From CAYFUG01 sp964346295 (lineage in GTDB: Bacteria > Patescibacteriota > Minisyncoccia > Moranbacterales > DUUL01), in assembly GCA_964346295.1 (NCBI GenBank), contig CAYFUG010000006.1:1-54846 (forward strand): 54,846 nucleotides of DNA, written 5' to 3'. A program made the translations under genes and the position numbers. Each line of letters opens with the position of its first letter. Positions within the stretch are counted from its first letter, which is position 1. Shown here in pieces: positions 27,555 through 36,940 of the stretch. The notes below the pieces were generated by a model. The model saw nothing but the letters and a program-made list of their open reading frames with translations, made no database searches and was not told where the DNA came from.

Positions 27555-30254
27555 ATGGAAAAAAATTGGCACAACTGGAAAATAGAAACTGTTCAAAAGA
27601 AGCTTAAAACTGGGGTCCGAGGCTTAACAGAGAGGGAAGCTCAGAAAAGATTAGAATTACACGGTAAGAATGTTTTGCCTCAAAAAAAGCGGTTCTCTCG
27701 ATTAAAAATTTTTCTTGATCAGTTTACCAATTCTTTGACCTACATAATGTTAGCAGCTACTGGAATTTCTTTTGCTTTGGGGCATTTTTCTGACGCCGTT
27801 TTCATCCTAATAGTGCTCTTGATCAATACCCTGGTGGGGTATTATCAAGAAAATAAGGTTAATAACTCCTTGGAGGCTCTTAACGAGGCGGTTCGCTTGG
27901 AGGCAAGGGTTATTAGAGGGGGTAAGGAAAGAAAGCTTGATAGTGAGGAGTTAGTTCCGGGGGATTTAGTAATTTTGAAGGCAGGAGACAAAGTCCCAGC
28001 TGATGGAAGGATCGTGGAGTTTGATGATCTGAAGATAAACGAAGCTTCTTTAACAGGGGAGTGGTTGGCGGTGAGTAAGGGTTCTCGGAAAGTAGCTGAA
28101 GAGGCAGTGGTGGCGGAAAGAAAAAACATGGCTTTTATGGGCACAGTGGTGGAGCGAGGGCAAGCTAAAATAATAGTTACCGAGACTAGTCTTAGTACCC
28201 AGTTTGGAGAAATTGTTGCTTTGGTGAAAGATACCGTGGAGCCTAAAACCCCCCTTCAGAAGAAAATTGCTAGACTTTCTCAGTGGTTGGCTCTGTTTGT
28301 GGTGTTGGCGATTGGAGTAATCGTCGCAGAAGGGTTTTTGATGGGCAGAGACTTAGCAGAGGTGTTTATCGTGGCTCTAGCTTTAGCAGTTTCAGCAATC
28401 CCAGAGGGCTTACTCCCTGCTACTACGGTAGTGCTGGTTTTGGCGATGCGGAGAATCCTCAAGAATAAAGGAGTGGTTAAGAAATTGACGGCCGCGGAGA
28501 GCTTAGGAAGTGTTACCACGGTTTGTACCGATAAAACCGGCACTCTTACAGAAGGAAAAATGCGAGTGAGCCAAGTGATTGCCGGTAAGAGCCTGGTTTC
28601 CCAAGAACGAGTAATTGCTTCTTTTAAAAATTACAAAAATTCTAAACAGAAAAACACAGGAAGCGGACAATGGAACGAAGGCGAAAAGGAGGCCTTGATG
28701 ATTGGAGGTCTCACCAACGATGCTTTTGTAGAGAACCCAGAAAAGGATTACTCTAAATGGAAAGTTCACGGAGATTTCACTGACAAAGCTCTTTTGTTGG
28801 GCGCCGTGGAGTCCGGTCTCAAATTAAAAAGACTTGAAAAACAAAATCCACTTGTTAAAAAATTTCCTTTTAATTCCCAGGTACGGTTAGCGGCTTCTTT
28901 ACGAGAAAATCCCAATAAAAAGCAACAAGAACTCTTAGTAGTAGGAGCTCCGGAGGAAGTGATGAGTCGTTGTCAGGCAGTAGATTGGCAGACTGGCAAA
29001 AAAGACTCCTTGGACAATAAATTAAGAAATCGTCTGGCTGAAAAACTAGAAGACTTAACTACCCAGGGTTTAAGGGTGGTGGCTTGTGCTCAAAGGAAAG
29101 TGTCACCTCAAACTAAGGTAACGGACATTGATCAATTGGCTCAAGAGTTAACTTTAGTAGGATTTATTGGGCTTAAAGATCCCGTCCGGAAGGAAGTGGT
29201 GGATTCTATGCGCAAAATAAAAGAAGCTGGTATTAATCCGATTATCATCACTGGCGATCATCGCCTAACTGCTAAAGCTGTAGCGCAGGAGTTAGGCTTC
29301 GAGCTTCAAGATGACCAGATTTTAGAGGGTTATCAATTGGCGAAACTAAGTGATAAGCAACTAGAAAAACATTGCCGAAAAGTTTTGTTATATTCCCGGG
29401 CCCTTCCCGAACAAAAATTGCGAATAGTAGAGGCCTTGCACAAAAATAATCAAATTGTGGCAATGTTTGGGGACGGAATTAATGATGCCCCCGCTCTTAA
29501 GGCGGCAGACATTGGAATCGCGGTTGGATCCGGGACTGATGTGGCAAAGGAAGTGGCGGATTTAGTTTTATTGGATGATAACTTTGCTACTGCTACTAGA
29601 GCTATCGAACAAGGGAGGGTGGCTTTTTCTAATATTCGAAAGATATTTATTTTTTTGGTAACAGATACTTTTACGGAAGTGGTGTTATTTATTGGGGCAA
29701 TGGCCTTGGGTCTTCCCTTGCCTCTTTTGGCAGCTCAAATTCTTTGGATTAATTTAGTCAACGATGGCTTTCCAGGGATTGCTTTGACTACCGAACAGGA
29801 AACAAGAGGAGTAATGCAGGAACCTCCTCGTGCTCCTCAGGAACCGATTATCAATAAACCGATTCGGCGTTGGATTATTGCTATATTCATAATTAATGGA
29901 ATCGTAACTTTTGGCTTTTTTTGGCTTTTGATAAAGCTTGGTTGGCCAATTGAGCGGTTGCGTACTGCGGTTTTCGTTTTAACAGCCTTAGACTCTCTAT
30001 TGTTTGCTTATTCGGTGCGATCGCTGAAGCGTCCGATTTTTAGAAAGGACATTTTTTCTAATCGTTACCTCAATTGGTCAATAATAGCTGGGTTTTTGAT
30101 GTTGGTAGCAGCGGTTTATTTGCCTTCTTTGCAGTCATTTTTAGGGACAGTGGCTTTGAGTGGTTGGGCTTGGCTGGCAATTTTCGTGATTACTTTTGGG
30201 GAGTTGGTGATGTATGAAATATTTAGGCAAGTTTTTATGGATAAAAAGAACTAA
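27555..30254 (+). CDS. P-type cation-transporting ATPase (P2, calcium-pump-like)
   Basis: An ATP-driven cation pump in the plasma membrane. The N-terminal cation ATPase domain (about 1-75) precedes the actuator with LTGEW (166-170). The phosphorylation motif DKTGT begins at Asp326 and the hinge GDGINDAP lies at 639-646. The M4 helix has IPEGL and M6 has NLVNDG, matching calcium site II ligands (Glu in M4, Asn and Asp in M6). M5 keeps the Glu of the SERCA NVGE segment (here TFTEVV). This points to Ca2+ or Mn2+ export more than Na+/K+. The actuator motif is normally TGES; here the Ser is Trp170. The length of 899 is normal and the C-terminal membrane helices are complete. Monocistronic, with its own promoter. 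Confidence 0.92.
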   Translation: MEKNWHNWKIETVQKKLKTGVRGLTEREAQKRLELHGKNVLPQKKRFSRLKIFLDQFTNSLTYIMLAATGISFALGHFSDAVFILIVLLINTLVGYYQENKVNNSLEALNEAVRLEARVIRGGKERKLDSEELVPGDLVILKAGDKVPADGRIVEFDDLKINEASLTGEWLAVSKGSRKVAEEAVVAERKNMAFMGTVVERGQAKIIVTETSLSTQFGEIVALVKDTVEPKTPLQKKIARLSQWLALFVVLAIGVIVAEGFLMGRDLAEVFIVALALAVSAIPEGLLPATTVVLVLAMRRILKNKGVVKKLTAAESLGSVTTVCTDKTGTLTEGKMRVSQVIAGKSLVSQERVIASFKNYKNSKQKNTGSGQWNEGEKEALMIGGLTNDAFVENPEKDYSKWKVHGDFTDKALLLGAVESGLKLKRLEKQNPLVKKFPFNSQVRLAASLRENPNKKQQELLVVGAPEEVMSRCQAVDWQTGKKDSLDNKLRNRLAEKLEDLTTQGLRVVACAQRKVSPQTKVTDIDQLAQELTLVGFIGLKDPVRKEVVDSMRKIKEAGINPIIITGDHRLTAKAVAQELGFELQDDQILEGYQLAKLSDKQLEKHCRKVLLYSRALPEQKLRIVEALHKNNQIVAMFGDGINDAPALKAADIGIAVGSGTDVAKEVADLVLLDDNFATATRAIEQGRVAFSNIRKIFIFLVTDTFTEVVLFIGAMALGLPLPLLAAQILWINLVNDGFPGIALTTEQETRGVMQEPPRAPQEPIINKPIRRWIIAIFIINGIVTFGFFWLLIKLGWPIERLRTAVFVLTALDSLLFAYSVRSLKRPIFRKDIFSNRYLNWSIIAGFLMLVAAVYLPSLQSFLGTVALSGWAWLAIFVITFGELVMYEIFRQVFMDKKN

Positions 30255-30598
30255 ATTTTCAATTTTGAATTGTTAAGCAATTTCTAATAATTCAATGACT
30301 AAATGCTTAATAATAAATTTAGTTTAAGCTAAGAAACTGTCTGAAAAGTATTCTCCTACTGCAAATCCCAAATCTCGGCTCTAAATTTATCAAATCTCGT
30401 CACCGTAGCTTAGGCTACAACTTCCTCAATTTTCAAAATTTTCGCACGAGATTATGAAATTTTCGTAGACGAAGAATACTTCTCAGACAGTTTCTAAGAT
30501 GAAGCTATGCAATTAAGTAGGGAAGAAGTCAAAAGCTTTATCCAGCGGGATATTGAAAAATAAAAATTTGATTTATAGGGGATTTAAGAAAGGAAATC
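30255..30598. other. Intergenic region (344 nt) holding a palindromic element
   Basis: Most of it is the 30328-30498 element. After it, an 18-codon frame (30507-30563, MQLSREEVKSFIQRDIEK) looks like the start of a lost gene. AAAGGA (30589-30594) is a good ribosome site for tsaE. Confidence 0.55.
30328..30498. mobile_element. MITE-like palindromic element
   Basis: Terminal inverted repeats of about 25 bp (30332-30356 and 30471-30495) match at 23 of 25 positions and begin AGAAACTGTCTGA. Inside are a smaller hairpin GTAGCttagGCTAC and ATCTCGT/ACGAGAT arms. No coding sequence is present. A non-autonomous transposable element or a large dispersed palindrome fits; no obvious target duplication is seen. 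Confidence 0.6.
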
Positions 30599-31051
30599 AT
30601 GAAAAAAGAATTTTTAGCTAAAAATCTCAAGGACACAGAAAAAATTGCCAGGGAGGTAATCAAGAAAATGGCCTCTGAGAGTCGAAATGTTTTGTTTTTG
30701 CAAGGCGAATTGGGAGCAGGAAAGACCACTTTTTCTCAGCAAGTCTTGAGGTTTTTGGGGGCGCGGGGGCCTTTTACCTCGCCGACTTTTGTAATCATGA
30801 AAAAGTATCCATTGAGCAAGTCTGGAGAGAGTCAGGGATTTCAGACTGTTTATCACTTAGATTGCTATCGCGTGGAAAGCTCGGATGTGCTAGAGTTGGG
30901 CTGGCAGGAAATCATTGGAGACCCTCGGAATCTAGTTTTAGTAGAGTGGCCGGAGCGGATTGAGGATATTTGGCCAAAGGAAGGGGAATTTTTGAGGGTA
31001 GGGTTTGAGATTTTGGGAGAGGAGGAGCGGAGGATTAGTATGGAATTATGA
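30599..31051 (+). CDS. tsaE: tRNA threonylcarbamoyladenosine biosynthesis ATPase TsaE
   Basis: The P-loop ATPase of the TsaBDE complex that makes t6A37 on tRNAs reading ANN codons. Walker A is GELGAGKTT (36-44), then TSPTFVI in the switch I region, HLDCYR (with the Asp/Arg pair) and LVLVEWPERI, all characteristic. The length of 150 matches the family (about 150). A good Shine-Dalgarno (AAAGGA) precedes the start. It is followed after 73 nt by the C39-like gene. TsaB is represented only by the short protein at 14214; TsaC and TsaD are not in this window. Confidence 0.95.
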   Translation: MKKEFLAKNLKDTEKIAREVIKKMASESRNVLFLQGELGAGKTTFSQQVLRFLGARGPFTSPTFVIMKKYPLSKSGESQGFQTVYHLDCYRVESSDVLELGWQEIIGDPRNLVLVEWPERIEDIWPKEGEFLRVGFEILGEEERRISMEL

Positions 31052-31124
31052 ATTTTAAGTTTCAAATTTTAAAACAATTTCAAATAGTTGAAATAGTTGA
31101 ATATCAAAATAATCTTGAAAGGGC

Positions 31125-31814
31125 ATGGTATCGTTAAAGAATCTATTAAAGAAGGTGGCGTTGCTTGCCAAGAAAGTTTACTGGAGATTTAGGTTATTAA
31201 GCTTGGGTGGAGAGGAATATTTTCCTGGTAGGCATTTAAAAAATACTCGAAAATTTTATCAAGAAAAAGATTTTGGAGCTCCGGACCATGAACTCTATCA
31301 ACTTTGGAAGCAACAAGTTTGTGCAATTGCTTCCTTAAAGATGATTACTGATTATTTAGGCAAGACATCAAGTCAGACGCTTTATCAAATGTCGCAAGAG
31401 AGTCTTGTTTTTGGCACTTTTGAGATCCCCAAGAAAATTGAGCGGCCCGATGATATTAAGGGGATTTTTCATAAAGGCCTAGAAAAGTATATTCAATCTT
31501 TCGGATTAGATGTCTTGAGAGATAGTATGGTGCCGATAGAGAGGGTAATATTCTTTCTCTCTGAGGGGTGGTTATTTTTGGGATCTATAAATTACTATGA
31601 AATGTACAATGAAGTGACAGAAGGCCCGGGTAAACACATTGTTTTAGTAATAGGTGCCAGCAAGGAAAAAGAAGGATGGAAAATCTATTTTAAAGATCCT
31701 TCTTGGGGAAGAGAAAAAGAAACAGAAGCGGTGAGCGAAAAGATATTCCTAGAAAATTTTAATCATAGAGGTTTGTTTATAAAACTTAAAACTCAAAATC
31801 ATGAAAACCAGTAA
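31125..31814 (+). CDS. C39-like cysteine peptidase domain protein
   Basis: A 229-residue protein with the pattern of the papain-like C39 fold. QQVCAIASLKMITDYLG carries the oxyanion Gln64 and nucleophile Cys66, GKHIVLVIG carries His171, and YFKDPSWG carries Asp191. The order Q-C...H...D and the spacing fit peptidase C39-like domains, as found in bacteriocin exporters and in many stand-alone proteins. No signal peptide is seen; the N-terminal 30 residues are basic and amphipathic and may touch the membrane. AAAGGG lies ahead of the start. Its end overlaps the next start by 14 nt, so the two are translated from one message. The substrate is unknown. I saw no double-glycine leader peptide gene nearby. 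Confidence 0.65.
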   Translation: MVSLKNLLKKVALLAKKVYWRFRLLSLGGEEYFPGRHLKNTRKFYQEKDFGAPDHELYQLWKQQVCAIASLKMITDYLGKTSSQTLYQMSQESLVFGTFEIPKKIERPDDIKGIFHKGLEKYIQSFGLDVLRDSMVPIERVIFFLSEGWLFLGSINYYEMYNEVTEGPGKHIVLVIGASKEKEGWKIYFKDPSWGREKETEAVSEKIFLENFNHRGLFIKLKTQNHENQ

Positions 31815-33171
31815 AATCAACCCCGGAATTTTTAAGGCCTATGATATTCGGGGGCTTTATCCACAAGAACTTGATGGTGAGATGGCTTATCGTTTAGGCC
31901 GGGCGCTAGTTGTGTACACGGGGGCGAAAAAAGTTGTAGTAGGTAAGGATATGCGAGCTAGTTCAGAAATCCTGGAAGATCGTTTAATTGGGGGGATTTT
32001 AGATCAAGGAGCGGCTGTAGTGCGCTTGGGCCTAGCAACTACTCCCATGCTATATTTTGCTAGTGGCAAGTTGGAGGTGGATGCGGGAATCATCATTACG
32101 GCTTCCCATAATCCGGCTCAGTACAACGGTTTTAAGATGTTCTTCAAGGAGGCGGTTCCGATTGGCGAGGGAGCGGGGATGGAGGAGATTCGAGACTTGG
32201 TTTTGAAGAATGACTTTCCAGATTTGAAAGGCGAGAAGTCCAAAGTGGAAGATCGAGAGGATTTTCGAAAGCAATATTTCGAATACATTAAAAGCTTTTT
32301 TAATGCGGAGGTTGCTAAAATTACTCCTCGCAAGATAGTGGTTGATTTTGCCAATGGAATTGGGGCAATTGACAAGCCGATTCTGGAATCTCTAGAAAAG
32401 CGAGGGCACTTAAAAGCCAGTTACCTTTTTGAAGAATTGGATGGAAACTTTCCTAATCACGAGGCCAATCCCCTCAAAACAGAGACTCTCAGAGAATTGC
32501 AAGAGACCGTTAAGGATCAGCAGGCAGATTTGGGAGTGGCTTATGATGGAGATGCGGATCGAGTGGGCTTTGTGGATGAAAAGGGCGAAGTGATACCAAT
32601 GGACTTTATTACCGGCTTAATCGCTCGAGAAGTGCTCAAAAAGCATCCAGGCGGTAAAATATTGATGGATTTGCGTAGCTCTAATGCGGTGAAGGAGTTT
32701 GTGGAGGCGGCTGGAGGGATAGTGAAGCGTTGCCGAGTGGGGCATTCCTTAATTAAAGCTCAAATGAGAAAAGAGGGAGCAGTGTTTGCCGGAGAATTAA
32801 GTGGCCATTATTTTTTTGAAGAAAATTACAAAGCGGAAATGGCTTCGTTGGCAGTGGTGATGATTCTCAATCTTCTTAACGAGACGGGTCGGCCAATGTC
32901 GGAGCTGGTCAAGGAACTGAAAAAGTATTATCATAGTGGGGAGATTAATTCTGAGGTTCAGGATAAGGAGGCGGTCTTTACGAAGCTGAAAAAGGATTAT
33001 ACTGAAGGCGAATTAGACGAGTTGGACGGAGTGCGGATTGACTTTAAAGATTGGTGGTTTAATGTGCGAGCTTCTAATACTGAGTTTAAAATCCGGCTTA
33101 ATTTAGAGGCTAAAACTAAAGAGTTGATGGAGGAGAGAAGGGATGAGGTTCTGAATATCATCCGAAGCTAG
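31801..33171 (+). CDS. Phosphomannomutase/phosphoglucomutase
   Basis: An alpha-D-phosphohexomutase that interconverts hexose 1- and 6-phosphates for sugar-nucleotide synthesis. The phosphoserine loop is TASHNP (100-105) with Ser102. The metal loop is DGDADR (249-254), the sugar-binding loop is GELSGH (331-336), and the C-terminal phosphate-binding segment contains RASNTEFKIR. All four domains are present and the length of 456 equals the ManB/AlgC class. The N-terminal FKAYDIRG is diagnostic. The start overlaps the preceding gene by 14 nt. The order of substrates (mannose versus glucose) cannot be read from the sequence. Confidence 0.95.
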   Translation: MKTSKINPGIFKAYDIRGLYPQELDGEMAYRLGRALVVYTGAKKVVVGKDMRASSEILEDRLIGGILDQGAAVVRLGLATTPMLYFASGKLEVDAGIIITASHNPAQYNGFKMFFKEAVPIGEGAGMEEIRDLVLKNDFPDLKGEKSKVEDREDFRKQYFEYIKSFFNAEVAKITPRKIVVDFANGIGAIDKPILESLEKRGHLKASYLFEELDGNFPNHEANPLKTETLRELQETVKDQQADLGVAYDGDADRVGFVDEKGEVIPMDFITGLIAREVLKKHPGGKILMDLRSSNAVKEFVEAAGGIVKRCRVGHSLIKAQMRKEGAVFAGELSGHYFFEENYKAEMASLAVVMILNLLNETGRPMSELVKELKKYYHSGEINSEVQDKEAVFTKLKKDYTEGELDELDGVRIDFKDWWFNVRASNTEFKIRLNLEAKTKELMEERRDEVLNIIRS

Positions 33172-33311
33172 CGGAGTGGGGAGGCGAGAATTTCATTTTT
33201 GGCGCTACATCAGGATTGGATTCTTACTCAGAGCGGGAAAGTTGCTTAGTTGCTCGAGGGTTTTAGTTTTATCCAGAACAAAGCAGTTTCGATTGGCAAT
33301 TAGTGTAAAAA

Positions 33312-33527
33312 ATGAGTAATTTAATTATAATAGAACAATATAATACAAGAATTGAGGCGGAAGTAGATAAAGGCCTACTAGAATCCAATGGAATAAAGGC
33401 TTTGATTTTTGCGGATGATGCCGGAGGGGCAAGACCGCATTTAAATTTGGCTGGTAGAGTAAAACTCCTGATAAGAAAAAAAGATCGAGACAAAGTCGCC
33501 GAATTATTAAAAGGTGGCGTTAAATAA
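33312..33527 (+). CDS. DUF2007-type small protein
   Basis: A 71-residue cytosolic protein with the pattern of DUF2007 (putative signal-transducing, GlnB-like fold): a first strand LIIIEQYNTRIEAEV, LLESNGIKALIFADDAGG (22-39), a Pro-containing turn and the final strand VKLLIRKKDRDKVAELL. Function in this family is unproven. It lies between the mutase and the pilus ATPase with gaps of 140 and 109 nt, in which I see nothing else. Confidence 0.75.
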   Translation: MSNLIIIEQYNTRIEAEVDKGLLESNGIKALIFADDAGGARPHLNLAGRVKLLIRKKDRDKVAELLKGGVK

Positions 33528-33636
33528 AACCAAAGTACTTTGTAATAAATTAGGACGGATGACACCGATAAACTTAAAATCAAGGGAAATATTCCAAAAA
33601 ACAAAAGCAAAAATTAAAAATAGCTAGAAAAGTATA

Positions 33637-36600
33637 ATGAATAAAGAAGACTTAAAAGAGGCTGGCCAATCTCCTGGTTCATCGGGAGTGCGAGGGGAAG
33701 TTGGTCAAAGACAGGCAGCTCAAGCTCAAGCACAGGCAGAGGCTAGTTCTCAGGTGAAGCCTCAATCTCAGATTTCAACAGCCTCCTTGGGAAATGATAA
33801 AAGTAATGGTGATTTGAGTGATGATTCCCAAGATTCCTGGGCTTCTTTTCGATCGGATTCAGAAGGAGAAGAGGAACGATTAGCCGAAGAAGAGCGACTC
33901 AGAGATTTAAAATCTTTACGGAAGGACAATTTTAATGTTGGCAATGATGCTCGCTTGCATCGAACTCTAAAAAAATCTCATCGTAAATCAGAAGAAGAAA
34001 GGGCTTCGCAGTTAGCCAAGCGCATGAAGCTTCCTTACTTAGATCTGAATATCTTTCCGGTGGATCAAGAGAATGTCACAATCATTCCCAAAGAGAAGGC
34101 TCAAAAGTTAAAGCTGGCAATAATCTTTAAAAAAGGGAAAAAGGTTAAAGTAGCCTTGTCGGATCCTGAGGACCCAGCAGCTCGAAGCTTTTTGGAGGAT
34201 TTTCAAAGCCAGCACGGTTATGATTTAGAAGCGTATGTAGTGTCCTATTCTTCTTTAGAGAGGGCCTGGGAGGGTTATGATAAGATTAAGTTGATTGATA
34301 AATTTGATTATCTGAGAATGGGGTTGAGCGGAGAGGATTTGGCAGAGTTCGAGAAAAATCTGAAAGGGCTAGTAGATCTGGAGAAGCGAATTAGTGAAAT
34401 TCCTACCACCGAAGTTTTCAATATGATAACCGCGGGAGCAATGAAGCTGGATGCTTCTGATATCCATTTTGAACCTCAAAAAAACGAGAAGGTTCGGTTG
34501 CGATATCGAATTGATGGAGTATTACAAGATGTAGCGGAATTTCCTATTAATACCTATTCTTCCATTGTTTCTCGAGTGAAGGTATTGGCCAAGATGATGC
34601 TCAATGTGCACGATGCCGCCCAGGATGGTCGTTTTTCGATAAGACTGGATGATAATGAGGATATGGGAGTGCGAGTTTCTATCATTCCCGGGAGCTTCGG
34701 AGAAAGTATTGTAATGCGTCTTCTTAGTCAAAAAATGGATGATTTAGAGTTAAGTAAGTTAGGTCTCCAAGGCATCAATCATGAGTGGCTAATGGACCAA
34801 ACAGAGAAGAAGCAAGGACTGATTATCAATTCTGGTCCTACCGGAAGCGGAAAAACCACCACTTTATATTCTATTATTAAACATCTCAATACTCCGGATC
34901 GAAAAATTATCAGCATCGAGGATCCGGTGGAGTATCAGATTCCAGGAGTAAGTCAAACTCAGGTTAACGAAGAGGAGGGCTACACTTTTCAAGAAGGGTT
35001 AAGAGCGGTGGTGCGCCAAGACCCCGATGTAATTCTAGTAGGGGAAATTAGAGACGAAGAAACCGCTGAGACTGCTATTCATTCTGCTCTTACGGGACAT
35101 TTAGTGCTTTCCACTATTCATGCTAACAGCGCCGCTGGAGTAGTAGGGAGAATCTTAGACCTAGGTGTGAAGCCTTCCTTGATTGGACCGGCGGCTAACG
35201 TATTTATTGCCCAGCGACTTTTGCGGAGATTGTGCCCTCACTGTAAAGAAAAGTATGAGCCAGCGCAGGAGACGGTAGAGGTAATAAAAAAGATGCTTTC
35301 TTTGGTTTCTCCTCATTCCAAGGTAGAGGTTCCTAAAGATATTGAGGCCCTTTGGCGTCCCAAAGGCTGCACTAAATGTCGCGGCTTAGGCTATAAAGGC
35401 CGAGTAGGAATTTTTGAGATTCTCAAAGTGGATAGTGACATTAAGGAGTTGATTGAAAATTTATCTTCAGAAGATGAAATTAGAAATGTTGCCCTGGAAA
35501 AAGGAATGATTACTTTAGAGCAAGATGGAATGCTAAAGTCAATCGCAGGAGAAACCAGTCTCGAGGAGCTGCAACGAGTAGCCGGGAAGGGAGATTATTT
35601 GATCGAGATTTATAATAAATTGATGGTCCAATCCTTGGCGGGTGGGATCTTATTAGAAGAAAAATACTTTAATAACCTAGAAAAAGTCATTAAGAATCGT
35701 CCTTTGATGTCCAAGGTGCTTAGTAAACTTAAATCCACGGGGATGTTAAAAGGCATTATGACCGGAGGAGTGCTGATGAAGGCGGGGGATATTCATATTG
35801 AGCCAGGAGATGGGGAGTTTAAGGTTCGTTATCGAGTAGATGGAGTATTGCACGATATTGTTTCTTTACCGATGGGGGACTTTCTGAGTCTAGTAAACGA
35901 AATCAAGTCTCTTGCGGGCTTTAAGACTGAGTCTCGGGAAGGAGTGATAGATGGCCGTTTCCGCTTGATCCTTCCTGACAGTCTTCATCAGAAAGTCGGG
36001 GAAAAAATCGACATTCGCCTCTCTATTATCTTAGGAGGATTTGGAGATATTATTGTAATGCGGCTCTTGAGAAGTGATTCCTTGAAGCCTAAATTAGAAA
36101 GCTTAGAAATCAATACTCTTAGCTTAGAGCGCATTAAGAGAAACATCGTTCGTCCTAATGGTATCGTAATTAACACCGGTCCTACCGGAAGCGGAAAAAC
36201 TACAACTTTGTATTCTATTCTGGGCCATCTTAATCGTCCGGAGCTGAAAATTATCACTGTGGAAGATCCGATTGAGTATCAAATGGATGGTATTATTCAA
36301 ACTCAGGTTAACGACAAAGAGGGATATACTTTTGCCACCGCGATGCGTTCTCTATTGCGTCAAAATCCCGACATTATGATGATTGGAGAGATTCGAGATG
36401 AGGAAACAGCCCAAATTGCTTATCAGGCAGCTTTGACCGGTCACTTAGTGCTCTCTACTTTGCACACCAATAGTGCGGCGGGTTCTTTTCAGCGCCTTCT
36501 GAATATGAATATGAACATCTCCGATCTTTCTAGCGGCACCAATTGTTTTATGGCGCAACGGTTGATTCGGAAAATTTGTCCTCATTGTAAGCAAAAGCTT

Positions 36601-36936
36601 CCCTTGAAGGGAGAAGACAAGGAACTATTGGAGCAGGTGGTTAATTCTATTTCGCCTAAAGCCAATCTAAATCTAGAGATTCCAAAGGAGATTTACTACC
36701 CGGGTGGTTGTGATAAGTGCTATAATTTGGGTTACGAAGGTCGGGTGCCAGTAGTAGAAGTATTGGAAGTGGGAGAGGCGATGGAGAAGATACTCTCGGG
36801 AATGCCGACTACTAGAGAGATTGAGGACAAGGCAGTGGAGTCGGGAATGTTAACTATGACCCAAGATGGAATCCTAAAAGTGATTGAGGGAGTTACTGCG
36901 CTGGAGGAGGTGTCTCGTATTAGCCGCGAGTTTTAG
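33637..36936 (+). CDS. Tandem double-motor type IV pilus/type II secretion ATPase (PilB/GspE-like)
   Basis: A 1099-residue protein with two complete GspE-type motor modules in one chain. Residues 1-110 are polar, with a Gln/Ala run. Residues about 112-215 resemble the MshEN/GspE N-terminal domain. Module 1 has ASDIHFEP...RYRIDGVLQD, Walker A GPTGSGKTT (400-408), an Asp box SIEDPVEYQ, Walker B GEIRDEE (469-475), a His box TGHLVLSTIHAN and a zinc tetracysteine Cys533/536/578/581. After a linker, module 2 repeats all of these: AGDIHIEP, Walker A (848-856), TVEDPIEYQ, GEIRDEE (917-923), TGHLVLSTLHTN and Cys981/984/1025/1028. Both appear catalytically intact. It would power pilus assembly, and possibly DNA uptake with DprA, but no pilin, PilC or PilT gene is adjacent. 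Confidence 0.9.
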   Translation: MNKEDLKEAGQSPGSSGVRGEVGQRQAAQAQAQAEASSQVKPQSQISTASLGNDKSNGDLSDDSQDSWASFRSDSEGEEERLAEEERLRDLKSLRKDNFNVGNDARLHRTLKKSHRKSEEERASQLAKRMKLPYLDLNIFPVDQENVTIIPKEKAQKLKLAIIFKKGKKVKVALSDPEDPAARSFLEDFQSQHGYDLEAYVVSYSSLERAWEGYDKIKLIDKFDYLRMGLSGEDLAEFEKNLKGLVDLEKRISEIPTTEVFNMITAGAMKLDASDIHFEPQKNEKVRLRYRIDGVLQDVAEFPINTYSSIVSRVKVLAKMMLNVHDAAQDGRFSIRLDDNEDMGVRVSIIPGSFGESIVMRLLSQKMDDLELSKLGLQGINHEWLMDQTEKKQGLIINSGPTGSGKTTTLYSIIKHLNTPDRKIISIEDPVEYQIPGVSQTQVNEEEGYTFQEGLRAVVRQDPDVILVGEIRDEETAETAIHSALTGHLVLSTIHANSAAGVVGRILDLGVKPSLIGPAANVFIAQRLLRRLCPHCKEKYEPAQETVEVIKKMLSLVSPHSKVEVPKDIEALWRPKGCTKCRGLGYKGRVGIFEILKVDSDIKELIENLSSEDEIRNVALEKGMITLEQDGMLKSIAGETSLEELQRVAGKGDYLIEIYNKLMVQSLAGGILLEEKYFNNLEKVIKNRPLMSKVLSKLKSTGMLKGIMTGGVLMKAGDIHIEPGDGEFKVRYRVDGVLHDIVSLPMGDFLSLVNEIKSLAGFKTESREGVIDGRFRLILPDSLHQKVGEKIDIRLSIILGGFGDIIVMRLLRSDSLKPKLESLEINTLSLERIKRNIVRPNGIVINTGPTGSGKTTTLYSILGHLNRPELKIITVEDPIEYQMDGIIQTQVNDKEGYTFATAMRSLLRQNPDIMMIGEIRDEETAQIAYQAALTGHLVLSTLHTNSAAGSFQRLLNMNMNISDLSSGTNCFMAQRLIRKICPHCKQKLPLKGEDKELLEQVVNSISPKANLNLEIPKEIYYPGGCDKCYNLGYEGRVPVVEVLEVGEAMEKILSGMPTTREIEDKAVESGMLTMTQDGILKVIEGVTALEEVSRISREF

Positions 36937-36940
36937 AGGG

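Noticed and set aside
30507..30563. 18-codon frame before tsaE as a leader peptide
   Set aside because: It lacks a ribosome site and a following attenuator; a gene fragment next to the palindromic element is more likely.
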